Assembly (NCBI GenBank): GCA_035610365.1
Contig: CM069434.1
Location: forward strand, 125,234,895-125,298,894
DNA from: Aquatica leii
Taxonomy: Eukaryota > Arthropoda > Insecta > Coleoptera > Lampyridae
Direction of reading: 5' to 3'
Length of the DNA stretch: 64,000 nucleotides
Shown here: one piece after another, positions 25,494 to 38,505 of the stretch
Position numbering within the stretch: the first letter of the stretch is position 1
Layout of the letters: each line of letters begins with the position of its first letter
The notes under the pieces: generated by a model
Databases searched by the model: none
The model's input: only the letters and a program-made list of their open reading frames with translations
Told to the model about the DNA's origin: nothing
Program-made: the position numbers and the translations under genes

Positions 25494-26496
25494 ATTTACG
25501 GACTCATTCCAGTCTGTGATTGTGACTATTGTGAGTAAAATCAGTAAAATGGATTTAGTAAAGGTAAAACACATTTATGTTTTTAAATCTTACGAATGAA
25601 TTAATCAGAACCTGTACAATCGAGTCAATGCAAATAAATCGCTTATTTTAGAAACCAACATCTTTGATGTATTAAAGAAAAATAACATCCCACCCCACAA
25701 CTTCCTAATCATTCTTACATTCCAGACCGGTTTAAGCATTTTGCATTTACGGACTCATTCCAGTCTGTGATTGTGACTATTGTGAGTAAAATCAGTAAAA
25801 TGGATTTAGTAAAGGTAAAACACATTTATGTTTTTAAATCTTACGAATGAATTAATCAGAACCTGTACAATCGAGTCAATGCAAATAAATCGCTTATTTT
25901 AGAAACCAACATCTTTGATGTATTAAAGAAAAATAACATCCCACCCCACAACTTCCTAATCATTCTTACATTCCAGACCGGTTTAAGCATTTTGCATTTA
26001 CGGACTCATTCCAGTCTGTGATTGTGACTATTGTGAGTAAAATCAGTAAAATGGATTTAGTAAAGGTAAAACACATTTATATTATAAATCTTACGAATGA
26101 ATTAATCAGAACCTGTACAATCGAGTCAATGCAAATAAATCGCTTATTTTAGAAACCAACATCTTTGATGTATTAAAGAAAAATAACATCCCACCCCACA
26201 ACTTCCTAATCATTCTTACATTCCAGACCGGTTTAAGCATTTTGCATTTACGGACTCATTCCAGTCTGTGATTGTGACTATTGTGAGTAAAATCAGTAAA
26301 ATGGATTTAGTAAAGGTAAAACACATTTATGTTTTTAAATCTTACGAATGAATTAATCAGAACCTGTACAATCGAGTCAATGCAAATAAATCGCTTATTT
26401 TAGAAACCAACATCTTTGATGTATTAAAGAAAAATAACATCCCACCCCACAACTTCCTAATCATTCTTACATTCCAGACCGGTTTAAGCATTTTGC
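25494..26496. repeat. Cluster of allele B: three of four monomers
   Basis: Monomers starting at 25494, 25745 and 26246 are 251-bp allele B and the one at 25996 is canonical. A further B copy lies just upstream at 24993. This is the densest B group in the left half of the variant-rich domain. Confidence 0.9.
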
Positions 26497-29496
26497 ATTT
26501 ACGGACTCATTCCAGTCTGTGATTGTGACTATTGTGAGTAAAATCAGTAAAATGGATTTAGTAAAGGTAAAACACATTTATATTATAAATCTTACGAATG
26601 AATTAATCAGAACCTGTACAATCGAGTCAATGCAAATAAATCGCTTATTTTAGAAACCAACATCTTTGATGTATTAAAGAAAAATAACATCCCACCCCAC
26701 AACTTCCTAATCATTCTTACATTCCAGACCGGTTTAAGCATTTTGCATTTACGGACTCATTCCAGTCTGTGATTGTGACTATTGTGAGTAAAATCAGTAA
26801 AATGGATTTAGTAAAGGTAAAACACATTTATATTATAAATCTTACGAATGAATTAATCAGAACCTGTACAATCGAGTCAATGCAAATAAATCGCTTATTT
26901 TAGAAACCAACATCTTTGATGTATTAAAGAAAAATAACATCCCACCCCACAACTTCCTAATCATTCTTACATTCCAGACCGGTTTAAGCATTTTGCATTT
27001 ACGGACTCATTCCAGTCTGTGATTGTGACTATTGTGAGTAAAATCAGTAAAATGGATTTAGTAAAGGTAAAACACATTTATATTATAAATCTTACGAATG
27101 AATTAATCAGAACCTGTACAATCGAGTCAATGCAAATAAATCGCTTATTTTAGAAACCAACATCTTTGATGTATTAAAGAAAAATAACATCCCACCCCAC
27201 AACTTCCTAATCATTCTTACATTCCAGACCGGTTTAAGCATTTTGCATTTACGGACTCATTCCAGTCTGTGATTGTGACTATTGTGAGTAAAATCAGTAA
27301 AATGGATTTAGTAAAGGTAAAACACATTTATATTATAAATCTTACGAATGAATTAATCAGAACCTGTACAATCGAGTCAATGCAAATAAATCGCTTATTT
27401 TAGAAACCAACATCTTTGATGTATTAAAGAAAAATAACATCCCACCCCACAACTTCCTAATCATTCTTACATTCCAGACCGGTTTAAGCATTTTGCATTT
27501 ACGGACTCATTCCAGTCTGTGATTGTGACTATTGTGAGTAAAATCAGTAAAATGGATTTAGTAAAGGTAAAACACATTTATATTATAAATCTTACGAATG
27601 AATTAATCAGAACCTGTACAATCGAGTCAATGCAAATAAATCGCTTATTTTAGAAACCAACATCTTTGATGTATTAAAGAAAAATAACATCCCACCCCAC
27701 AACTTCCTAATCATTCTTACATTCCAGACCGGTTTAAGCATTTTGCATTTACGGACTCATTCCAGTCTGTGATTGTGACTATTGTGAGTAAAATCAGTAA
27801 AATGGATTTAGTAAAGGTAAAACACATTTATATTATAAATCTTACGAATGAATTAATCAGAACCTGTACAATCGAGTCAATGCAAATAAATCGCTTATTT
27901 TAGAAACCAACATCTTTGATGTATTAAAGAAAAATAACATCCCACCCCACAACTTCCTAATCATTCTTACATTCCAGACCGGTTTAAGCATTTTGCATTT
28001 ACGGACTCATTCCAGTCTGTGATTGTGACTATTGTGAGTAAAATCAGTAAAATGGATTTAGTAAAGGTAAAACACATTTATATTTTAAATCTTACGAATG
28101 AATTAATCAGAACCTGTACAATCGAGTCAATGCAAATAAATCGCTTATTTTAGAAACCAACATCTTTGATGTATTAAAGAAAAATAACATCCCACCCCAC
28201 AACTTCCTAATCATTCTTACATTCCAGACCGGTTTAAGCATTTTGCATTTACGGACTCATTCCAGTCTGTGATTGTGACTATTGTGAGTAAAATCAGTAA
28301 AATGGATTTAGTAAAGGTAAAACACATTTATATTATAAATCTTACGAATGAATTAATCAGAACCTGTACAATCGAGTCAATGCAAATAAATCGCTTATTT
28401 TAGAAACCAACATCTTTGATGTATTAAAGAAAAATAACATCCCACCCCACAACTTCCTAATCATTCTTACATTCCAGACCGGTTTAAGCATTTTGCATTT
28501 ACGGACTCATTCCAGTCTGTGATTGTGACTATTGTGAGTAAAATCAGTAAAATGGATTTAGTAAAGGTAAAACACATTTATATTATAAATCTTACGAATG
28601 AATTAATCAGAACCTGTACAATCGAGTCAATGCAAATAAATCGCTTATTTTAGAAACCAACATCTTTGATGTATTAAAGAAAAATAACATCCCACCCCAC
28701 AACTTCCTAATCATTCTTACATTCCAGACCGGTTTAAGCATTTTGCATTTACGGACTCATTCCAGTCTGTGATTGTGACTATTGTGAGTAAAATCAGTAA
28801 AATGGATTTAGTAAAGGTAAAACACATTTATATTATAAATCTTACGAATGAATTAATCAGAACCTGTACAATCGAGTCAATGCAAATAAATCGCTTATTT
28901 TAGAAACCAACATCTTTGATGTATTAAAGAAAAATAACATCCCACCCCACAACTTCCTAATCATTCTTACATTCCAGACCGGTTTAAGCATTTTGCATTT
29001 ACGGACTCATTCCAGTCTGTGATTGTGACTATTGTGAGTAAAATCAGTAAAATGGATTTAGTAAAGGTAAAACACATTTATATTATAAATCTTACGAATG
29101 AATTAATCAGAACCTGTACAATCGAGTCAATGCAAATAAATCGCTTATTTTAGAAACCAACATCTTTGATGTATTAAAGAAAAATAACATCCCACCCCAC
29201 AACTTCCTAATCATTCTTACATTCCAGACCGGTTTAAGCATTTTGCATTTACGGACTCATTCCAGTCTGTGATTGTGACTATTGTGAGTAAAATCAGTAA
29301 AATGGATTTAGTAAAGGTAAAACACATTTATATTATAAATCTTACGAATGAATTAATCAGAACCTGTACAATCGAGTCAATGCAAATAAATCGCTTATTT
29401 TAGAAACCAACATCTTTGATGTATTAAAGAAAAATAACATCCCACCCCACAACTTCCTAATCATTCTTACATTCCAGACCGGTTTAAGCATTTTGC

Positions 29497-29746
29497 ATTT
29501 ACGGACTCATTCCAGTCTGTGATTGTGACTATTGTGAGTAAAATTAGTAAAATAGATTTAGTAAAGGTAAAACACATTTATATTCTAAATCTTACGAATG
29601 AATTAATCAGAACCTGTACAATCGAGTCAATGCAAATAAATCGCTTATTTTAGAAACCAACGTCTTTGATGTATTAAAGAAAAATAACATCCCACCCCAC
29701 AACTTCCTAATCATTCTTACATTCCAGACCGGTTTAAGCATTTTGC
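29497..29746. repeat. Monomer with three substitutions plus allele E
   Basis: C to T at 29545, G to A at 29554, allele E at the inverted repeat (ATTTATATTCTAAAT), and A to G at 29662 in the hairpin arm. Length is 250. It is the second most diverged copy in the window and the only full-length one with several scattered point changes. All three outside changes are transitions, the pattern expected of ordinary ageing, so it may be an older copy that escaped homogenisation. The next monomer (29747) is allele B. Confidence 0.92.
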
Positions 29747-30997
29747 ATTTACGGACTCATTCCAGTCTGTGATTGTGACTATTGTGAGTAAAATCAGTAA
29801 AATGGATTTAGTAAAGGTAAAACACATTTATGTTTTTAAATCTTACGAATGAATTAATCAGAACCTGTACAATCGAGTCAATGCAAATAAATCGCTTATT
29901 TTAGAAACCAACATCTTTGATGTATTAAAGAAAAATAACATCCCACCCCACAACTTCCTAATCATTCTTACATTCCAGACCGGTTTAAGCATTTTGCATT
30001 TACGGACTCATTCCAGTCTGTGATTGTGACTATTGTGAGTAAAATCAGTAAAATGGATTTAGTAAAGGTAAAACACATTTATATTATAAATCTTACGAAT
30101 GAATTAATCAGAACCTGTACAATCGAGTCAATGCAAATAAATCGCTTATTTTAGAAACCAACATCTTTGATGTATTAAAGAAAAATAACATCCCACCCCA
30201 CAACTTCCTAATCATTCTTACATTCCAGACCGGTTTAAGCATTTTGCATTTACGGACTCATTCCAGTCTGTGATTGTGACTATTGTGAGTAAAATCAGTA
30301 AAATGGATTTAGTAAAGGTAAAACACATTTATATTATAAATCTTACGAATGAATTAATCAGAACCTGTACAATCGAGTCAATGCAAATAAATCGCTTATT
30401 TTAGAAACCAACATCTTTGATGTATTAAAGAAAAATAACATCCCACCCCACAACTTCCTAATCATTCTTACATTCCAGACCGGTTTAAGCATTTTGCATT
30501 TACGGACTCATTCCAGTCTGTGATTGTGACTATTGTGAGTAAAATCAGTAAAATGGATTTAGTAAAGGTAAAACACATTTATATTTTAAATCTTACGAAT
30601 GAATTAATCAGAACCTGTACAATCGAGTCAATGCAAATAAATCGCTTATTTTAGAAACCAACATCTTTGATGTATTAAAGAAAAATAACATCCCACCCCA
30701 CAACTTCCTAATCATTCTTACATTCCAGACCGGTTTAAGCATTTTGCATTTACGGACTCATTCCAGTCTGTGATTGTGACTATTGTGAGTAAAATCAGTA
30801 AAATGGATTTAGTAAAGGTAAAACACATTTATATTATAAATCTTACGAATGAATTAATCAGAACCTGTACAATCGAGTCAATGCAAATAAATCGCTTATT
30901 TTAGAAACCAACATCTTTGATGTATTAAAGAAAAATAACATCCCACCCCACAACTTCCTAATCATTCTTACATTCCAGACCGGTTTAAGCATTTTGC

Positions 30998-31499
30998 ATT
31001 TACGGACTCATTCCAGTCTGTGATTGTGACTATTGTGAGTAAAATCAGTAAAATGGATTTAGTAAAGGTAAAACACATTTATGTTTTTAAATCTTACGAA
31101 TGAATTAATCAGAACCTGTACAATCGAGTCAATGCAAATAAATCGCTTATTTTAGAAACCAACATCTTTGATGTATTAAAGAAAAATAACATCCCACCCC
31201 ACAACTTCCTAATCATTCTTACATTCCAGACCGGTTTAAGCATTTTGCATTTACGGACTCATTCCAGTCTGTGATTGTGACTATTGTGAGTAAAATCAGT
31301 AAAATGGATTTAGTAAAGGTAAAACACATTTATGTTTTTAAATCTTACGAATGAATTAATCAGAACCTGTACAATCGAGTCAATGCAAATAAATCGCTTA
31401 TTTTAGAAACCAACATCTTTGATGTATTAAAGAAAAATAACATCCCACCCCACAACTTCCTAATCATTCTTACATTCCAGACCGGTTTAAGCATTTTGC
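30998..31499. repeat. Adjacent pair of allele B monomers
   Basis: Two consecutive 251-bp copies (30998-31248 and 31249-31499) both have ATTTATGTTTTTAAAT. Similar adjacent pairs occur at 25494/25745 and 38004/38255. Pairs fit tandem duplication of a variant copy. Confidence 0.9.
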
Positions 31500-32249
31500 A
31501 TTTACGGACTCATTCCAGTCTGTGATTGTGACTATTGTGAGTAAAATCAGTAAAATGGATTTAGTAAAGGTAAAACACATTTATATTATAAATCTTACGA
31601 ATGAATTAATCAGAACCTGTACAATCGAGTCAATGCAAATAAATCGCTTATTTTAGAAACCAACATCTTTGATGTATTAAAGAAAAATAACATCCCACCC
31701 CACAACTTCCTAATCATTCTTACATTCCAGACCGGTTTAAGCATTTTGCATTTACGGACTCATTCCAGTCTGTGATTGTGACTATTGTGAGTAAAATCAG
31801 TAAAATGGATTTAGTAAAGGTAAAACACATTTATATTATAAATCTTACGAATGAATTAATCAGAACCTGTACAATCGAGTCAATGCAAATAAATCGCTTA
31901 TTTTAGAAACCAACATCTTTGATGTATTAAAGAAAAATAACATCCCACCCCACAACTTCCTAATCATTCTTACATTCCAGACCGGTTTAAGCATTTTGCA
32001 TTTACGGACTCATTCCAGTCTGTGATTGTGACTATTGTGAGTAAAATCAGTAAAATGGATTTAGTAAAGGTAAAACACATTTATATTATAAATCTTACGA
32101 ATGAATTAATCAGAACCTGTACAATCGAGTCAATGCAAATAAATCGCTTATTTTAGAAACCAACATCTTTGATGTATTAAAGAAAAATAACATCCCACCC
32201 CACAACTTCCTAATCATTCTTACATTCCAGACCGGTTTAAGCATTTTGC

Positions 32250-32499
32250 ATTTACGGACTCATTCCAGTCTGTGATTGTGACTATTGTGAGTAAAATCAG
32301 TAAAATGGATTTAGTAAAGGTAAAACACATTTATATTCTAAATCTTACGAATGAATTAATCAGAACCTGTACAATCGAGTCAATGCAAATAAATCGCTTA
32401 TTTTAGAAACCAACATCTTTGATGTATTAAAGAAAAATAACATCCCACCCCACAACTTCCTAATCATTCTTACATTCCAGACCGGTTTAAGCATTTTGC
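32250..32499. repeat. Variant monomer, allele E
   Basis: Single A to C change in the right arm of the inverted repeat (ATTTATATTCTAAAT), length 250. The same change occurs at 29497, 48514 and 60272. Confidence 0.9.
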
Positions 32500-35400
32500 A
32501 TTTACGGACTCATTCCAGTCTGTGATTGTGACTATTGTGAGTAAAATCAGTAAAATGGATTTAGTAAAGGTAAAACACATTTATATTATAAATCTTACGA
32601 ATGAATTAATCAGAACCTGTACAATCGAGTCAATGCAAATAAATCGCTTATTTTAGAAACCAACATCTTTGATGTATTAAAGAAAAATAACATCCCACCC
32701 CACAACTTCCTAATCATTCTTACATTCCAGACCGGTTTAAGCATTTTGCATTTACGGACTCATTCCAGTCTGTGATTGTGACTATTGTGAGTAAAATCAG
32801 TAAAATGGATTTAGTAAAGGTAAAACACATTTATATTATAAATCTTACGAATGAATTAATCAGAACCTGTACAATCGAGTCAATGCAAATAAATCGCTTA
32901 TTTTAGAAACCAACATCTTTGATGTATTAAAGAAAAATAACATCCCACCCCACAACTTCCTAATCATTCTTACATTCCAGACCGGTTTAAGCATTTTGCA
33001 TTTACGGACTCATTCCAGTCTGTGATTGTGACTATTGTGAGTAAAATCAGTAAAATGGATTTAGTAAAGGTAAAACACATTTATATTTTAAATCTTACGA
33101 ATGAATTAATCAGAACCTGTACAATCGAGTCAATGCAAATAAATCGCTTATTTTAGAAACCAACATCTTTGATGTATTAAAGAAAAATAACATCCCACCC
33201 CACAACTTCCTAATCATTCTTACATTCCAGACCGGTTTAAGCATTTTGCATTTACGGACTCATTCCAGTCTGTGATTGTGACTATTGTGAGTAAAATCAG
33301 TAAAATGGATTTAGTAAAGGTAAAACACATTTATATTATAAATCTTACGAATGAATTAATCAGAACCTGTACAATCGAGTCAATGCAAATAAATCGCTTA
33401 TTTTAGAAACCAACATCTTTGATGTATTAAAGAAAAATAACATCCCACCCCACAACTTCCTAATCATTCTTACATTCCAGACCGGTTTAAGCATTTTGCA
33501 TTTACGGACTCATTCCAGTCTGTGATTGTGACTATTGTGAGTAAAATCAGTAAAATGGATTTAGTAAAGGTAAAACACATTTATATTATAAATCTTACGA
33601 ATGAATTAATCAGAACCTGTACAATCGAGTCAATGCAAATAAATCGCTTATTTTAGAAACCAACATCTTTGATGTATTAAAGAAAAATAACATCCCACCC
33701 CACAACTTCCTAATCATTCTTACATTCCAGACCGGTTTAAGCATTTTGCATTTACGGACTCATTCCAGTCTGTGATTGTGACTATTGTGAGTAAAATCAG
33801 TAAAATGGATTTAGTAAAGGTAAAACACATTTATGTTTTTAAATCTTACGAATGAATTAATCAGAACCTGTACAATCGAGTCAATGCAAATAAATCGCTT
33901 ATTTTAGAAACCAACATCTTTGATGTATTAAAGAAAAATAACATCCCACCCCACAACTTCCTAATCATTCTTACATTCCAGACCGGTTTAAGCATTTTGC
34001 ATTTACGGACTCATTCCAGTCTGTGATTGTGACTATTGTGAGTAAAATCAGTAAAATGGATTTAGTAAAGGTAAAACACATTTATATTATAAATCTTACG
34101 AATGAATTAATCAGAACCTGTACAATCGAGTCAATGCAAATAAATCGCTTATTTTAGAAACCAACATCTTTGATGTATTAAAGAAAAATAACATCCCACC
34201 CCACAACTTCCTAATCATTCTTACATTCCAGACCGGTTTAAGCATTTTGCATTTACGGACTCATTCCAGTCTGTGATTGTGACTATTGTGAGTAAAATCA
34301 GTAAAATGGATTTAGTAAAGGTAAAACACATTTATATTATAAATCTTACGAATGAATTAATCAGAACCTGTACAATCGAGTCAATGCAAATAAATCGCTT
34401 ATTTTAGAAACCAACATCTTTGATGTATTAAAGAAAAATAACATCCCACCCCACAACTTCCTAATCATTCTTACATTCCAGACCGGTTTAAGCATTTTGC
34501 ATTTACGGACTCATTCCAGTCTGTGATTGTGACTATTGTGAGTAAAATCAGTAAAATGGATTTAGTAAAGGTAAAACACATTTATATTATAAATCTTACG
34601 AATGAATTAATCAGAACCTGTACAATCGAGTCAATGCAAATAAATCGCTTATTTTAGAAACCAACATCTTTGATGTATTAAAGAAAAATAACATCCCACC
34701 CCACAACTTCCTAATCATTCTTACATTCCAGACCGGTTTAAGCATTTTGCATTTACGGACTCATTCCAGTCTGTGATTGTGACTATTGTGAGTAAAATCA
34801 GTAAAATGGATTTAGTAAAGGTAAAACACATTTATGTTTTTAAATCTTACGAATGAATTAATCAGAACCTGTACAATCGAGTCAATGCAAATAAATCGCT
34901 TATTTTAGAAACCAACATCTTTGATGTATTAAAGAAAAATAACATCCCACCCCACAACTTCCTAATCATTCTTACATTCCAGACCGGTTTAAGCATTTTG
35001 CATTTACGGACTCATTCCAGTCTGTGATTGTGACTATTGTGAGTAAAATCAGTAAAATGGATTTAGTAAAGGTAAAACACATTTATATTATAAATCTTAC
35101 GAATGAATTAATCAGAACCTGTACAATCGAGTCAATGCAAATAAATCGCTTATTTTAGAAACCAACATCTTTGATGTATTAAAGAAAAATAACATCCCAC
35201 CCCACAACTTCCTAATCATTCTTACATTCCAGACCGGTTTAAGCATTTTGCATTTACGGACTCATTCCAGTCTGTGATTGTGACTATTGTGAGTAAAATC
35301 AGTAAAATGGATTTAGTAAAGGTAAAACACATTTATATTATAAATCTTACGAATGAATTAATCAGAACCTGTACAATCGAGTCAATGCAAATAAATCGCT

Positions 35401-35501
35401 TATTTTAGAAACCAACATCTTTGATGTATTAAAGAAAAATAACATCCCACCCCACAACTTCCTAATCATTCTTACATTCCAGACCGGTTTAAGCATTTTG
35501 C

Positions 35502-35752
35502 ATTTACGGACTCATTCCAGTCTGTGATTGTGACTATTGTGAGTAAAATCAGTAAAATGGATTTAGTAAAGGTAAAACACATTTATATTTTTAAATCTTA
35601 CGAATGAATTAATCAGAACCTGTACAATCGAGTCAATGCAAATAAATCGCTTATTTTAGAAACCAACATCTTTGATGTATTAAAGAAAAATAACATCCCA
35701 CCCCACAACTTCCTAATCATTCTTACATTCCAGACCGGTTTAAGCATTTTGC
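35502..35752. repeat. Variant monomer, unique allele G (251 bp)
   Basis: ATTTATATTTTTAAAT: consensus-type left arm (ATA) joined to the T-rich right half of allele B. It is the only copy of this form and directly precedes an allele B monomer at 35753, a natural partner for exchange. Confidence 0.92.
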
Positions 35753-38003
35753 ATTTACGGACTCATTCCAGTCTGTGATTGTGACTATTGTGAGTAAAAT
35801 CAGTAAAATGGATTTAGTAAAGGTAAAACACATTTATGTTTTTAAATCTTACGAATGAATTAATCAGAACCTGTACAATCGAGTCAATGCAAATAAATCG
35901 CTTATTTTAGAAACCAACATCTTTGATGTATTAAAGAAAAATAACATCCCACCCCACAACTTCCTAATCATTCTTACATTCCAGACCGGTTTAAGCATTT
36001 TGCATTTACGGACTCATTCCAGTCTGTGATTGTGACTATTGTGAGTAAAATCAGTAAAATGGATTTAGTAAAGGTAAAACACATTTATATTATAAATCTT
36101 ACGAATGAATTAATCAGAACCTGTACAATCGAGTCAATGCAAATAAATCGCTTATTTTAGAAACCAACATCTTTGATGTATTAAAGAAAAATAACATCCC
36201 ACCCCACAACTTCCTAATCATTCTTACATTCCAGACCGGTTTAAGCATTTTGCATTTACGGACTCATTCCAGTCTGTGATTGTGACTATTGTGAGTAAAA
36301 TCAGTAAAATGGATTTAGTAAAGGTAAAACACATTTATATTATAAATCTTACGAATGAATTAATCAGAACCTGTACAATCGAGTCAATGCAAATAAATCG
36401 CTTATTTTAGAAACCAACATCTTTGATGTATTAAAGAAAAATAACATCCCACCCCACAACTTCCTAATCATTCTTACATTCCAGACCGGTTTAAGCATTT
36501 TGCATTTACGGACTCATTCCAGTCTGTGATTGTGACTATTGTGAGTAAAATCAGTAAAATGGATTTAGTAAAGGTAAAACACATTTATATTATAAATCTT
36601 ACGAATGAATTAATCAGAACCTGTACAATCGAGTCAATGCAAATAAATCGCTTATTTTAGAAACCAACATCTTTGATGTATTAAAGAAAAATAACATCCC
36701 ACCCCACAACTTCCTAATCATTCTTACATTCCAGACCGGTTTAAGCATTTTGCATTTACGGACTCATTCCAGTCTGTGATTGTGACTATTGTGAGTAAAA
36801 TCAGTAAAATGGATTTAGTAAAGGTAAAACACATTTATATTATAAATCTTACGAATGAATTAATCAGAACCTGTACAATCGAGTCAATGCAAATAAATCG
36901 CTTATTTTAGAAACCAACATCTTTGATGTATTAAAGAAAAATAACATCCCACCCCACAACTTCCTAATCATTCTTACATTCCAGACCGGTTTAAGCATTT
37001 TGCATTTACGGACTCATTCCAGTCTGTGATTGTGACTATTGTGAGTAAAATCAGTAAAATGGATTTAGTAAAGGTAAAACACATTTATATTATAAATCTT
37101 ACGAATGAATTAATCAGAACCTGTACAATCGAGTCAATGCAAATAAATCGCTTATTTTAGAAACCAACATCTTTGATGTATTAAAGAAAAATAACATCCC
37201 ACCCCACAACTTCCTAATCATTCTTACATTCCAGACCGGTTTAAGCATTTTGCATTTACGGACTCATTCCAGTCTGTGATTGTGACTATTGTGAGTAAAA
37301 TCAGTAAAATGGATTTAGTAAAGGTAAAACACATTTATATTATAAATCTTACGAATGAATTAATCAGAACCTGTACAATCGAGTCAATGCAAATAAATCG
37401 CTTATTTTAGAAACCAACATCTTTGATGTATTAAAGAAAAATAACATCCCACCCCACAACTTCCTAATCATTCTTACATTCCAGACCGGTTTAAGCATTT
37501 TGCATTTACGGACTCATTCCAGTCTGTGATTGTGACTATTGTGAGTAAAATCAGTAAAATGGATTTAGTAAAGGTAAAACACATTTATATTATAAATCTT
37601 ACGAATGAATTAATCAGAACCTGTACAATCGAGTCAATGCAAATAAATCGCTTATTTTAGAAACCAACATCTTTGATGTATTAAAGAAAAATAACATCCC
37701 ACCCCACAACTTCCTAATCATTCTTACATTCCAGACCGGTTTAAGCATTTTGCATTTACGGACTCATTCCAGTCTGTGATTGTGACTATTGTGAGTAAAA
37801 TCAGTAAAATGGATTTAGTAAAGGTAAAACACATTTATATTATAAATCTTACGAATGAATTAATCAGAACCTGTACAATCGAGTCAATGCAAATAAATCG
37901 CTTATTTTAGAAACCAACATCTTTGATGTATTAAAGAAAAATAACATCCCACCCCACAACTTCCTAATCATTCTTACATTCCAGACCGGTTTAAGCATTT
38001 TGC

Positions 38004-38505
38004 ATTTACGGACTCATTCCAGTCTGTGATTGTGACTATTGTGAGTAAAATCAGTAAAATGGATTTAGTAAAGGTAAAACACATTTATGTTTTTAAATCT
38101 TACGAATGAATTAATCAGAACCTGTACAATCGAGTCAATGCAAATAAATCGCTTATTTTAGAAACCAACATCTTTGATGTATTAAAGAAAAATAACATCC
38201 CACCCCACAACTTCCTAATCATTCTTACATTCCAGACCGGTTTAAGCATTTTGCATTTACGGACTCATTCCAGTCTGTGATTGTGACTATTGTGAGTAAA
38301 ATCAGTAAAATGGATTTAGTAAAGGTAAAACACATTTATGTTTTTAAATCTTACGAATGAATTAATCAGAACCTGTACAATCGAGTCAATGCAAATAAAT
38401 CGCTTATTTTAGAAACCAACATCTTTGATGTATTAAAGAAAAATAACATCCCACCCCACAACTTCCTAATCATTCTTACATTCCAGACCGGTTTAAGCAT
38501 TTTGC
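38004..38505. repeat. Adjacent pair of allele B monomers
   Basis: Monomers 38004-38254 and 38255-38505 are both allele B. They are followed by canonical 38506, allele D at 38756 and allele B at 39006. After this group allele B is absent for 46 monomers. Confidence 0.9.
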
